This document shows positions 44,157-51,619 of a DNA stretch of 64,000 bases, piece after piece (the first letter of the stretch is position 1; each line of letters starts with the position of its first letter). The notes beneath the pieces are model-generated. The model did not search any database. It saw only the letters and a program-made list of their open reading frames with translations, and was not told the origin of the DNA. Source of the DNA: Nitrospira sp. GTDB lineage: Bacteria > Nitrospirota > Nitrospiria > Nitrospirales > Nitrospiraceae. The stretch spans positions 62,001-126,000 of the forward strand of contig VOPR01000005.1 of assembly GCA_009594995.1 (NCBI GenBank), read 5' to 3'. The position numbers were made by a program, and so were the translations under genes.

Positions 44157-45149
44157 CTACTCGGCGGGCAGAGAACGATCGCCCCCTCTTGCCATGATGG
44201 CAAGGCACCCAAGTCCCAGCGCAATCCAAACGAATTCCCGAAAGCGCCGCAACAGGGCAAAGGTGATTCCGGTTACATCTCCATACCCGAATGCCGTCAG
44301 CAGCAAGAGATTGCCGGCGTCCTGCGCACCCAAGCTCCCCGGGATGAAGAAGGTACCCCCTTTGATCAGCACCGCGAGGGCTCCGATCGCCAGGGCCGAC
44401 AACACTGTGATCGGTTGGCCCAGACAGAGGATCATGACGAAGACTTCCAGCGCTTCCGCGAGCCACCCCAGGAGAAACAGCCCGGTCGACAGGAGAAAGG
44501 CCGAGCGCTGCGTCGCATAAAATCCGGCGATGGTGCGATCCAAGTCGAGCAGTTGTTGCTCGCGCGACTCCAGATATTGAATGCGCAAGCCGAGCCGCCG
44601 TAGCACCTTCAGAATCCACCCGAACATGCCCTGACGTTGCACCACCACGAACGCTCCGACCCCGAATCCCAGCAGCCCCACAGACACAAGGCCCGCCATG
44701 GCGGTTTGTCCGGCCGATCCTCCCGAGCCCAACAGCCAGAACGCCAGCCCGATGCCGGACAGGATGAACAGAATCTGTGCAATGGTCATCGTGGTCTTGG
44801 CCGTCACCACTGAAGCCAGCCCTTCCACGATCGGCACGCCCTGTCGTTTAAGCAGGAATGCCTTGAGCGGCTCTCCCCCCACGTAGGCCGGGGTCGTCAT
44901 GTTCACGACCTCTCCGGCGGTGCGAATCGCCAGCACGCGCCAGAAGGGCACGTTCGTCGCCCACGCGCCGAGCGTGACCAGCCATCCATAGGCTTCCAGA
45001 ATGTACATGAGCAGGGAGGGGAGGAGAATCACCAGCATGGCGGCGGGACCGAGTTGCGAGACCGCCTCGTAGATCCGTCCAATGCCGATATGCCAGACCA
45101 GTGCCGAGAGTGTCAGCCCTCCGAGGACAAGGAGGGCCGCTTTAAGCAC
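44157..45149 (-). CDS. Lysylphosphatidylglycerol-synthase-TM (UPF0104) family membrane protein
   Basis: Integral membrane protein of 330 residues with about eight hydrophobic segments, of the LPG_synthase_TM family (the MprF flippase-domain type, often called YbhN/AglD). Diagnostic blocks: IRTAGEVVNMTTPAYVGGEP with LKAFLLKRQGV, and GGTFFIPGSLGAQDAGNLLL. Proteins of this type are thought to move lipid-linked compounds. It starts with GTG inside the end of the CDP-alcohol transferase gene (8-base overlap), which suggests it acts on that enzyme's product. Confidence 0.85.
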   Translation of the reverse strand: MLKAALLVLGGLTLSALVWHIGIGRIYEAVSQLGPAAMLVILLPSLLMYILEAYGWLVTLGAWATNVPFWRVLAIRTAGEVVNMTTPAYVGGEPLKAFLLKRQGVPIVEGLASVVTAKTTMTIAQILFILSGIGLAFWLLGSGGSAGQTAMAGLVSVGLLGFGVGAFVVVQRQGMFGWILKVLRRLGLRIQYLESREQQLLDLDRTIAGFYATQRSAFLLSTGLFLLGWLAEALEVFVMILCLGQPITVLSALAIGALAVLIKGGTFFIPGSLGAQDAGNLLLLTAFGYGDVTGITFALLRRFREFVWIALGLGCLAIMARGGDRSLPAE

Positions 45150-46596
45150 GGGCCCGTGCCGAGGGTCGGATCACCCACACCATCATCAACCAGAAGACGG
45201 TGGAGCCGAGTGCGGCCATCCACAGAAACCAGTCCAGCTTGCCCAACAACGCAAACAGGAAAACCACCACGGAGAAATCACGACTTGCGACATTCTTGAG
45301 AATGAAGTCCGACCAGGCGGCCTGCTTTGGCGTATTCCAGCCGCGAGTCGCGCCGATTTTCTGCGCTTTCGTGACCAGCCAGAATGCCATGGCATTGCCG
45401 AAGATCGCCGCACCGCCAAGGGCCAATGGAATCCAGGCCTCTGCGGTACCCGCCTGCCGGACGTACGAGCCGCAGGCAATCCCGGCAAAGATGGCGATAT
45501 GCACGACGTTGTCCATGGCGATATCGAGCCAGGCGCCGAACGGGGATTCGGTAAACGTGAGACGCGCCACCTCGCCATCGCAACAATCGATGATGGCCGC
45601 CAGCTGAAACAACAAGGCGGCCATGATGCCGGCTGTGTAACTGCCCAGGCCGAACCCGACCGCAGAAAGGAGCCCGACAGCCGTCGCAACCATCGTGATG
45701 GTGTTGGGCGAGCACTTCAATCGTAGAAAGAGTCTCGTCAAGAGGCGTGAGAACGTCCGGTTGAAATACCGATCGACAAAGCCTTCGGCCTCGCCTTTCA
45801 GCGAACGGAATAACGTCCGCTCCGCCTGGCCGACGCTCGCCTGATCCCAGACTTCGCGATACCAGAGACCGGCATGAGAGGCGGCTGCAACGACCCGCAC
45901 GCGCCCTTCAATGGCCGCCCGTTCCAGCCAACGGCGCATGGGGGTCATCCCTGAAGGCTCCGCGACAACGGTGGCGGCATCCGCCGCCGCTCCGTTCGGC
46001 GGGTTCAAGATACTGGCCGGCAACACCACTAGATCAGCCGCCACCTGATGGCCTTCCTGGCTGGGCTTGTTGTGGAAGGAGATCAGACGACCTTCATGAA
46101 ACGCGACGACCGGATTCCGACGGCCCGCCAGAGGCTCGACCGGACCGGCCTCACGGGTGACAACCAGCGCCTCGCCGTCGCGCACCGTCTGCCGCAGGTG
46201 TTCGATCAAGCCTTTGGAGAATACCGCCTGGGCGCCGGCAATGAGACAGAAGCCTCGAACCTCGGCGGCCAGGGATTCCCAGGTGCGCGGATCATCGAGC
46301 GGAAACTCCCGTACCGGCATCCATCGCACCGGAATTGTGACGCGTGCGCCTCGTGCCAATGCCTGCTTGAGCAACTCTTCATCGGGGCCGGCCAGCACAA
46401 TTAACTGACGAATGCCGCCGCGCTGCAAGGTGAGCACGGTGCGCTGAAAGAGACTCAACCCTCCGATGTGGGTCAAAGGACTGATGTCCGTGAGACTCCG
46501 GCCTGGACGATCGCCAAAAAGACCCGCGCCCGGCAATAGAATAGCCGTGCTCAATCCCTGCAGTTCAGCGCCGTGTTGCAGTGTGCTTTCACTCAT
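45142..46596 (-). CDS. CDP-alcohol phosphatidyltransferase fused to a degraded nucleotidyltransferase domain
   Basis: Two-domain protein of 484 residues laid out like archaeal bifunctional inositol-phosphate cytidylyltransferase/DIPP synthase. The C-terminal membrane domain has a complete CDP-alcohol transferase motif: D337, D340, G341, A344 and R345 in DCCDGEVAR, then G354, D358 and D362 in GAWLDIAMD; ahead of it is FNRTFSRLLTRLF and SPNTITM. The N-terminal domain keeps the nucleotidyltransferase outline but lost its motifs: LLPGAGLFGDRPG stands where LAAGxGxRL is expected, and LIAGAQAVF where a metal-binding Asp pair is expected. A separate intact nucleotidyltransferase is encoded next door. 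Likely role: transfer of a CMP-activated head group, proposed to be aminoethylphosphonate, to a lipid or polyol. Confidence 0.82.
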   Translation of the reverse strand: MSESTLQHGAELQGLSTAILLPGAGLFGDRPGRSLTDISPLTHIGGLSLFQRTVLTLQRGGIRQLIVLAGPDEELLKQALARGARVTIPVRWMPVREFPLDDPRTWESLAAEVRGFCLIAGAQAVFSKGLIEHLRQTVRDGEALVVTREAGPVEPLAGRRNPVVAFHEGRLISFHNKPSQEGHQVAADLVVLPASILNPPNGAAADAATVVAEPSGMTPMRRWLERAAIEGRVRVVAAASHAGLWYREVWDQASVGQAERTLFRSLKGEAEGFVDRYFNRTFSRLLTRLFLRLKCSPNTITMVATAVGLLSAVGFGLGSYTAGIMAALLFQLAAIIDCCDGEVARLTFTESPFGAWLDIAMDNVVHIAIFAGIACGSYVRQAGTAEAWIPLALGGAAIFGNAMAFWLVTKAQKIGATRGWNTPKQAAWSDFILKNVASRDFSVVVFLFALLGKLDWFLWMAALGSTVFWLMMVWVIRPSARARA

Positions 46597-46660
46597 GGTC
46601 GGCTACGTCGTTCGTATCTTATCGCTGGTGAAGAAACTCTATCCGTTTGGCGTCAGAGCA

Positions 46661-47380
46661 CTACAGTCGAGGCAACACTTCCCGCTCCGCCTTGGTCACA
46701 TCTTCGGGGAAATCGATTTCCGTCCAGGGCAGCCCGCCGATTTTCTCGTGCCCGACTTTCACGTCACGGAAATACTGCAACAATCCGTCTTCGTATTCCA
46801 TGTCCCATCGGTCCTGGTCGATGTACCCCTTGAGCGAGCCGATCACATGTTGAGTATCCGCCCGGCGCACTCGGAGGAACCCGACCCCTTCGCCGGCGAG
46901 ATCATACCGATCAGGCACCTTCTTACTCAAGGCGACCACACGATCGCCCTGCACCACGACCATGCATTCCTCACCGGTCTGCTTCACCGTGTCGTCCATC
47001 AGCAGGCAGTTTTCATAGGGGGAGGCTACCAGCCGACGCAAAATTTCACGATGGAACAAGACGTCCGCATCCATGATCACCACGTCGTCGGACAAAGCCG
47101 TCCGCGCGATCCACAAAGATGAAATGCTACCCCGGTGAAACTCTTCGTTCACCAGGTAGGAAATGTCCACGCCATGGCAATGCGACCCGACGGCAGCCCT
47201 GATCATCTCCTGCTTGTACCCGACCACGATCGTGGCCTGCCTGATTTTGACCGAGGCCAGGGATTCGAGATAGCGGGAGAGCAATGTCTGCCCTCCGATC
47301 TCGATCAGGCACTTCGGCTTATGCTGCGTGACCGGCCAGAGGCGTTTCCCGACCCCTGCGGCGAGGATGATTGCTTTCAT
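46661..47380 (-). CDS. Nucleotidyltransferase, probable CTP:phospho(no)alcohol cytidylyltransferase
   Basis: Stand-alone MobA/LicC/PntC-like nucleotidyltransferase of 239 residues. The signature LAAGVGKRLWPVT (residues 6-18) with K23 in KPKCL binds the triphosphate, and D104 and D106 in VIMDADVLF bind metal. The block NEEFHRGSISSLWIARTAL is like choline-phosphate and AEP cytidylyltransferases. It overlaps the transaminase gene (ATGA), which argues that its substrate is the transaminase product, 2-aminoethylphosphonate, giving CMP-AEP. The same fold also activates sugars and inositol phosphate, so this specificity is inferred from the neighbours. Confidence 0.82.
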   Translation of the reverse strand: MKAIILAAGVGKRLWPVTQHKPKCLIEIGGQTLLSRYLESLASVKIRQATIVVGYKQEMIRAAVGSHCHGVDISYLVNEEFHRGSISSLWIARTALSDDVVIMDADVLFHREILRRLVASPYENCLLMDDTVKQTGEECMVVVQGDRVVALSKKVPDRYDLAGEGVGFLRVRRADTQHVIGSLKGYIDQDRWDMEYEDGLLQYFRDVKVGHEKIGGLPWTEIDFPEDVTKAEREVLPRL

Positions 47381-48477
47381 GCGCGCGCGGCTGCTCCTGC
47401 CACCACCTCCTCGAAGGCCCCCAGAAATCCCTGGATCTGCGCTTCGGTGAGAGCACCCATATTGGCGACACGGAATATTTTCGACTCCAATTGTCCCTGT
47501 CCGGCGTAGATGACATAGCCGCGGGCCTTCAGCTGATCATGCAGGGTGGCGTAACTCACACCAGACGGCAAATGAAACGCCGTGATCGTATTCGATTGCG
47601 ACTCCGCAGGGAGGAATGCCTGCACGCCCAATTGCGCCATTCGCTCCCGGATTCGACCCGCCATGCGTTTATAGCGCTGAAACCGGTTCGCGACCCCCTC
47701 TTCCAGCAACTCGTTCAAGGCCTCTTCAAATGCATAGTACACTTGAACGGCCGGGGTAAAGGGTACGATCCCCCGTCCCTGATCATCCACATAGTTGGTC
47801 AGCGTGAGGTACCACGACCGTTTGGGATAGGTGCGCATCCGCTCCAGGAACCCCTTGCGAAGCAACACGAACGACACGCCGGGGAAGCCCTGAATACATT
47901 TCCCGGCCGTCCCCGCCACCATATAGATGTGCGACCCGGCAATGTCGATCGGTTCCCCGCCCAAGCCGCTGACGGAATCGAGCACAAACACACGGTTCAG
48001 GCTGTCGGCGACTTCCGCGAGTTCCTTCACCGGATTGATCAACCCGGTGGTGGTCTCATGGTGCACCATGGACACCGCGTGTACCTCGGGGTGCTGGCGC
48101 AGGGCCAACCGCAGTCGCTCAGGGTCGGGCTTGACGTGCCACTCCGACTTGAGTTCCGAGACGCCGAGCCGATGCAGCCCGATCATATTCGAGAGCCGCT
48201 CGCCATACACTCCGTTGTTGAGCACCAGCATGCGTTTGCCCAATGGCAGGCATGACATGACGGCCGCTTCCACCGCGGCGGTGCCGGAACCGGTCAACAC
48301 CACGGCCACATAATCGGACTCCGCGCCCGGCACAAAGGCTGTCAGGAGTTTCTGCTGAATGCGGATCAGCATCTCGGAGAACTCGGATTCGCGATGGCAG
48401 ATATCCGGGCGCAACAAGGCCTGCCGCACCCGCTCGCTCACATTCACCGGACCTGGATTGAGAAGTATCATGTTCAT
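47377..48477 (-). CDS. phnW: 2-aminoethylphosphonate--pyruvate transaminase family protein
   Basis: Class V PLP aminotransferase of 366 residues, close to PhnW. The N-terminus ILLNPGPVNVSERV, the substrate-loop MVHHETTTGLINPVKEL, D167 (binds the PLP ring) in FVLDSVSGLGG, and the Schiff-base K193 in TAGKCIQGFPGVSFVL all match. PhnW interconverts 2-aminoethylphosphonate and phosphonoacetaldehyde. No phosphonatase (phnX) is present, and the decarboxylase genes lie upstream, so the gene is placed for synthesis of AEP and not its breakdown. It overlaps the nucleotidyltransferase gene. Confidence 0.88.
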   Translation of the reverse strand: MNMILLNPGPVNVSERVRQALLRPDICHRESEFSEMLIRIQQKLLTAFVPGAESDYVAVVLTGSGTAAVEAAVMSCLPLGKRMLVLNNGVYGERLSNMIGLHRLGVSELKSEWHVKPDPERLRLALRQHPEVHAVSMVHHETTTGLINPVKELAEVADSLNRVFVLDSVSGLGGEPIDIAGSHIYMVAGTAGKCIQGFPGVSFVLLRKGFLERMRTYPKRSWYLTLTNYVDDQGRGIVPFTPAVQVYYAFEEALNELLEEGVANRFQRYKRMAGRIRERMAQLGVQAFLPAESQSNTITAFHLPSGVSYATLHDQLKARGYVIYAGQGQLESKIFRVANMGALTEAQIQGFLGAFEEVVAGAAARA

Positions 48478-48540
48478 GCCTCAGGCTGTGGATCGGGACT
48501 GAGCGGAGCGGCCCCACACATCGCACTCAGCAGACAGGTG

Positions 48541-49119
48541 CTATTCGATCGCTTTCATGAAACGAGCGGTCAATTCCGGCGGTTCCAACGACACCCGCCC
48601 GGCATCCTCGACAAACTCGTTGACCTTGACCAGCAACATGCTCGGCCCGTCGTTCTTCAACATGTCTTTAAATTCATAGACGAGATCGTCGCGGTCCAGC
48701 ACGCGTTCAACCGCAACATACCCGGCGGCCCTGGCCACCTTTTCCAACTGGACGACGTTCGAGATCGTCGGCTGATTGCCCGTCGAACCATACACTTCAT
48801 TATCGAACACGACATGAACGAAATTCTTCGGCCGCAAGGCGCCGATTGTGGCCAACGTGCCCATTCCCATCAGGACATTGCCGTCACCGTCGAAAACGAT
48901 CACTTTCTTGGCGGGTTTGGCCAATGCCACCCCCAGCCCGATCGCCGCGGCGTTCCCCATGGATCCGATCATGTAAAAATGCGTCGGACGATCGGCAATC
49001 TTCTGAGCCTCGCGCGAGGGAAATCCGTTGCACACAATCACCGGCTGGTCCGTCAATAATTCGAGGAGCGCGGCCATCGCCTGCGCGCGGCTCTGCATGG
49101 TGCCCTGTTCCGGCCTCAT
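48541..49119 (-). CDS. Phosphonopyruvate decarboxylase, TPP-binding (beta) subunit
   Basis: C-terminal half of a split thiamine-diphosphate decarboxylase, 192 residues. The TPP motif starts GDG at residues 78-80 (VFDGDGNVLMGMG) and ends near N107 in VFDNEVYGSTGNQPT. The STGxQPT ending is shared by phosphonopyruvate and sulfopyruvate decarboxylases. The ATG at 49119 overlaps the alpha-subunit stop (ATGA); an apparent extension further up lies inside that gene. Decarboxylation would give phosphonoacetaldehyde for the PhnW-type enzyme. The sulfopyruvate alternative (ComE) is less likely given the downstream genes. Confidence 0.82.
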   Translation of the reverse strand: MRPEQGTMQSRAQAMAALLELLTDQPVIVCNGFPSREAQKIADRPTHFYMIGSMGNAAAIGLGVALAKPAKKVIVFDGDGNVLMGMGTLATIGALRPKNFVHVVFDNEVYGSTGNQPTISNVVQLEKVARAAGYVAVERVLDRDDLVYEFKDMLKNDGPSMLLVKVNEFVEDAGRVSLEPPELTARFMKAIE

Positions 49120-49613
49120 GGATGCAACCCCTTGATGATGCCCTTCTTGATCAGGAGAGCCACCGGTATCCGCTGCTTCATAAAGGTCTGCCCTACCCAC
49201 CGGAGGTCATCCGCCATCGTCTGTTCCGACAAAGTCCGGTGTGGAATTTTCATGGTATCGAGTAACTGCGGCATCGTCTCGCCCATGACCAGGTGTTCCG
49301 GCGCATCCTTGCCCTCGAAACCGCGCCAGGACACCAGCAGGACGCAGGGCTGCCGGTAAATCATATTCAACGAAATCAGCGTATTCAGCGACGTGCCGAG
49401 CCCGGAATTCTGCATGAGCACGGCGGGAATTTTTCCGGCCATGAACGCGCCGGCCGCCATGGCCACTGCCTCATCTTCACGTACAGCAGGGGTATAGAGC
49501 TTGCGGGTCAACAACTCTTCGATGATTCCGCCCAGGAGCGAATCGGGCACACCCGTGAAAAAATTCACGCCCAGATTTTCAAGCGCCTGCACGAACACAT
49601 CACTGTCGACCAT
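49116..49613 (-). CDS. Phosphonopyruvate decarboxylase, PYR (alpha) subunit
   Basis: N-terminal half of the split decarboxylase, 165 residues. Blocks seen: FFTGVPDSLLGGIIEELL, then VREDEAVAMAAGAFMAGK with the probable cofactor-activating E46, then AVLMQNSGLGTSLNTLISLN. The stretch LLVSWRGFEGKDAPEHLVMG has the W-R-G and K-D-x-P-x-H pattern I associate with phosphonopyruvate decarboxylase (Ppd) and not with sulfopyruvate decarboxylase ComD. Ppd is commonly one chain; the two-gene split here is notable. It is the first gene of the minus-strand cluster. PEP mutase, which supplies its substrate, is not encoded nearby. Confidence 0.82.
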   Translation of the reverse strand: MVDSDVFVQALENLGVNFFTGVPDSLLGGIIEELLTRKLYTPAVREDEAVAMAAGAFMAGKIPAVLMQNSGLGTSLNTLISLNMIYRQPCVLLVSWRGFEGKDAPEHLVMGETMPQLLDTMKIPHRTLSEQTMADDLRWVGQTFMKQRIPVALLIKKGIIKGLHP

Positions 49614-49747
49614 GAACCATGCTCCTGTTGCCTGACCGGCCCGAACACAAGAGGCGCATTATAGCCAAGGGGTCCTCCATTCACAAGAACGCCGACCAAG
49701 AGTTGCCGCCGCCCGAACGACCATGGTAGCGTGCCGAACGGGACCCT

Positions 49748-50299
49748 ATGAAAACCATGCGCTACGCATTTTCGATATGGTCGCCTTTCCGCATTCTGCG
49801 CTGCGTCGCGCTGTGGGGCGCGCTACTGCTCCTCACCGCCGGGCCGGCCTCCGCCATCACCATGGCCAATGATCCCCACGGGTATGACACGCTCCCCTGG
49901 GGCGTGCCCCTGACCGGCATCCCGGACCTCTCTGTCTCCCGCGAGAACACCCATACCACCGACTATGAATTCCGCGATCGCCCGCCGGTGTATGCCGATA
50001 TCCCGGTCGAAAGCGTGCACCTTTCCACCGTGGATGCCCAGTTTGCGCGAGTCACCATTCGCTATCGCGGGGCCCAGGCTCACAAAGCGGTGCTGCACTA
50101 TCTTGAGCAAACCTATGGAGCGATTGAGCGGCTTCCCGGACAAATGATGCGGGGGCTGAACCAGCAGTACACCTGGCGGGGGACGGAGACCGAAATCACC
50201 CTCACCTATGAGGCAAACCGGGATCGAGGCTTTGTCTTTATCGAAAGCCGCAACCTGGCACCACGATTCCAGGATCGGATGTCCGACACGGCGGAATAA
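49748..50299 (+). CDS. Secreted protein, tandem paralogue 1
   Basis: Unrecognised exported protein of 183 residues. Signal peptide up to ASA (VALWGALLLLTAGPASA). The mature part has NDPHGYDTLPWGVPL near its start, then AQFARVTIRYRGAQAHKAVL, HYLEQTYGAIERLPGQM and YTWRGTETEITLTY, ending in RGFVFIESRNL. The next gene encodes a protein with the same sequence of blocks, so they form a tandem duplication, 6 bases apart. The pattern suggests one small alpha/beta domain that pairs a mapped charge or redox state with a structural role, but no function can be assigned. Confidence 0.78.
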   Translation: MKTMRYAFSIWSPFRILRCVALWGALLLLTAGPASAITMANDPHGYDTLPWGVPLTGIPDLSVSRENTHTTDYEFRDRPPVYADIPVESVHLSTVDAQFARVTIRYRGAQAHKAVLHYLEQTYGAIERLPGQMMRGLNQQYTWRGTETEITLTYEANRDRGFVFIESRNLAPRFQDRMSDTAE

Positions 50300-50305
50300 C
50301 TGTTT

Positions 50306-50842
50306 ATGGACGTACAACACTCTCCGAACCAGAGCCGCTTACTGATCGTCTTTGCGATCATCGTGGTCCTGCTGCTGCCGGTCGTCCCGGCGCTGGCCGT
50401 CCCGATGGAAAACGATCCGAACGGCTTCGAAGGCATTCCCTGGGGAGCGGCCTTTACTGAGTCGGACCAGTTCGTCAAAGTCGAGGACGCGGGCCGGGTG
50501 CAGACCTTTGAGCTGACCTCGACGCCGCGAACGTTAGGACCGGCGACGGTCGAGTCCATGAAGTTCAACACCATCGACGGCAAATTCGCCCGTGTCATGG
50601 TGCGGTATACCGGCAAGGAGACGCACGACCGTCTGTTGCACTATCTGCAGCAGCAGTTCGGTCCCATCGATCAGACTCCCGGCCAAATAGCCGGCGGCGC
50701 GGTGAGGTTTTTCAACTGGCAGGGCCCCGACAGCGCAATCATCCTGCGCTACGATCTCCGGACCAGCCAGGGCGTAATTTTCTTCGAAAGCGAAGCCTTC
50801 CGCGTCAAGTTGAACGAAGGCAATTCGCCTTCAACTCCGTAA
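50306..50842 (+). CDS. Secreted protein, tandem paralogue 2
   Basis: Paralogue of the preceding protein, 178 residues. Signal peptide IVFAIIVVLLLPVVPALA. Shared blocks in the same order: NDPNGFEGIPWGAAF, GKFARVMVRYTGKETHDRLL, HYLQQQFGPIDQTPGQI, FNWQGPDSAIILRYD and GVIFFESEAF. It lacks the C-terminal extension of its partner and has diverged in the middle. Coupled closely to the first copy. It could be the partner subunit in a heteromer, but that is inference. Confidence 0.78.
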   Translation: MDVQHSPNQSRLLIVFAIIVVLLLPVVPALAVPMENDPNGFEGIPWGAAFTESDQFVKVEDAGRVQTFELTSTPRTLGPATVESMKFNTIDGKFARVMVRYTGKETHDRLLHYLQQQFGPIDQTPGQIAGGAVRFFNWQGPDSAIILRYDLRTSQGVIFFESEAFRVKLNEGNSPSTP

Positions 50843-50938
50843 CGGAGTTCGATCAAGCCCCTGCCTCCAGTACCGCGAGTGCGCGAGGCTGGAATTCGCG
50901 CGATCCTTGTCTTGTTTCATTCCTGCGTGGTAGCCTGA

Positions 50939-50958
50939 CGGTGAGTAATCACTCACCG
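50939..50958. promoter_or_regulatory. Palindromic operator upstream of the TetR gene
   Basis: CGGTGAGT-AATC-ACTCACCG is a perfect 8-base inverted repeat with a 4-base centre, 13 bases before the tetR GTG. Its size and position are typical of TetR-family operators, so autoregulation of the efflux operon is likely. Confidence 0.75.
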
Positions 50959-50971
50959 AACGGCCGACTAC

Positions 50972-51619
50972 GTGAAAGCAACGAGCCTCATTTCCCGCCA
51001 TGCCAGTCAGGATCGTCAGGCCAGCCTGATTTCCTCGGCCGCGAGCCTGTTCGCCGCCAAGGGTTTCAAAGGCACCACCACCAAGGAAATCGCCAAGGCC
51101 GCCGGCGTGAGCGAAGCCCTGGTATTCAAGTACTTTCCGACCAAACGGGCGCTATACACCGCGATCCTGGCGGAAAAGGCTCCGCTCAGCGAACTATTGA
51201 GCGCCGTCGAGGAATTCGCACGCAAACGCGACGACCACCGGGTTTTCACGCTCATTGCCAGCTACCGAATCCGTCCGGGGGCCGATCCCACGATGTTACG
51301 CCTGCTGCTCTTCAGCGCACTGGAGGGTCATGAGCTGGCGGATATGTTCTTCGGCAAGCAACACCGAGTGTTCTACGACTATTTAGCCGGTTACATACAG
51401 ACCAGGATTGAGGAAGGCGCGTTCCGCGCCATCGACCCGCTCCTGGCGGCGCGCGCCTTCATCGGCATGGTGGTGCACCACCGGTTGTTACACGAAATCT
51501 TCGACGTGCCGTTGCACTGCCCGCACAAGGAGATCGTGTCCACCTATGTGGACCTGTTCCTAAGAGGCCTGCAACCGCCGTCCACAGAGAAGAAGCGAGG
51601 CCTGTCGCGTGTCCGCTAA
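50972..51619 (+). CDS. TetR/AcrR-family transcriptional regulator
   Basis: Repressor of the TetR family, 215 residues. The DNA-binding domain is at about residues 14-60: SLISSAASLFAAKGFKGTTT, then KEIAKAAGVSEALVFKYFPT with the recognition helix. The rest is the helical ligand-binding and dimerisation domain. The start is a GTG. A perfect palindromic operator lies just upstream, and the gene overlaps the efflux adaptor gene by 11 bases, so it probably represses its own operon and is released by a pump substrate. Confidence 0.9.
   Translation: MKATSLISRHASQDRQASLISSAASLFAAKGFKGTTTKEIAKAAGVSEALVFKYFPTKRALYTAILAEKAPLSELLSAVEEFARKRDDHRVFTLIASYRIRPGADPTMLRLLLFSALEGHELADMFFGKQHRVFYDYLAGYIQTRIEEGAFRAIDPLLAARAFIGMVVHHRLLHEIFDVPLHCPHKEIVSTYVDLFLRGLQPPSTEKKRGLSRVR

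Noticed and set aside
48541..49613. Sulfopyruvate decarboxylase (coenzyme M or taurine-type pathway)
   Set aside because: The two-subunit form fits, but the W-R-G and K-D-x-P-x-H stretch, the PhnW-type partner and the cytidylyltransferase point to phosphonopyruvate. Kept as an alternative only.
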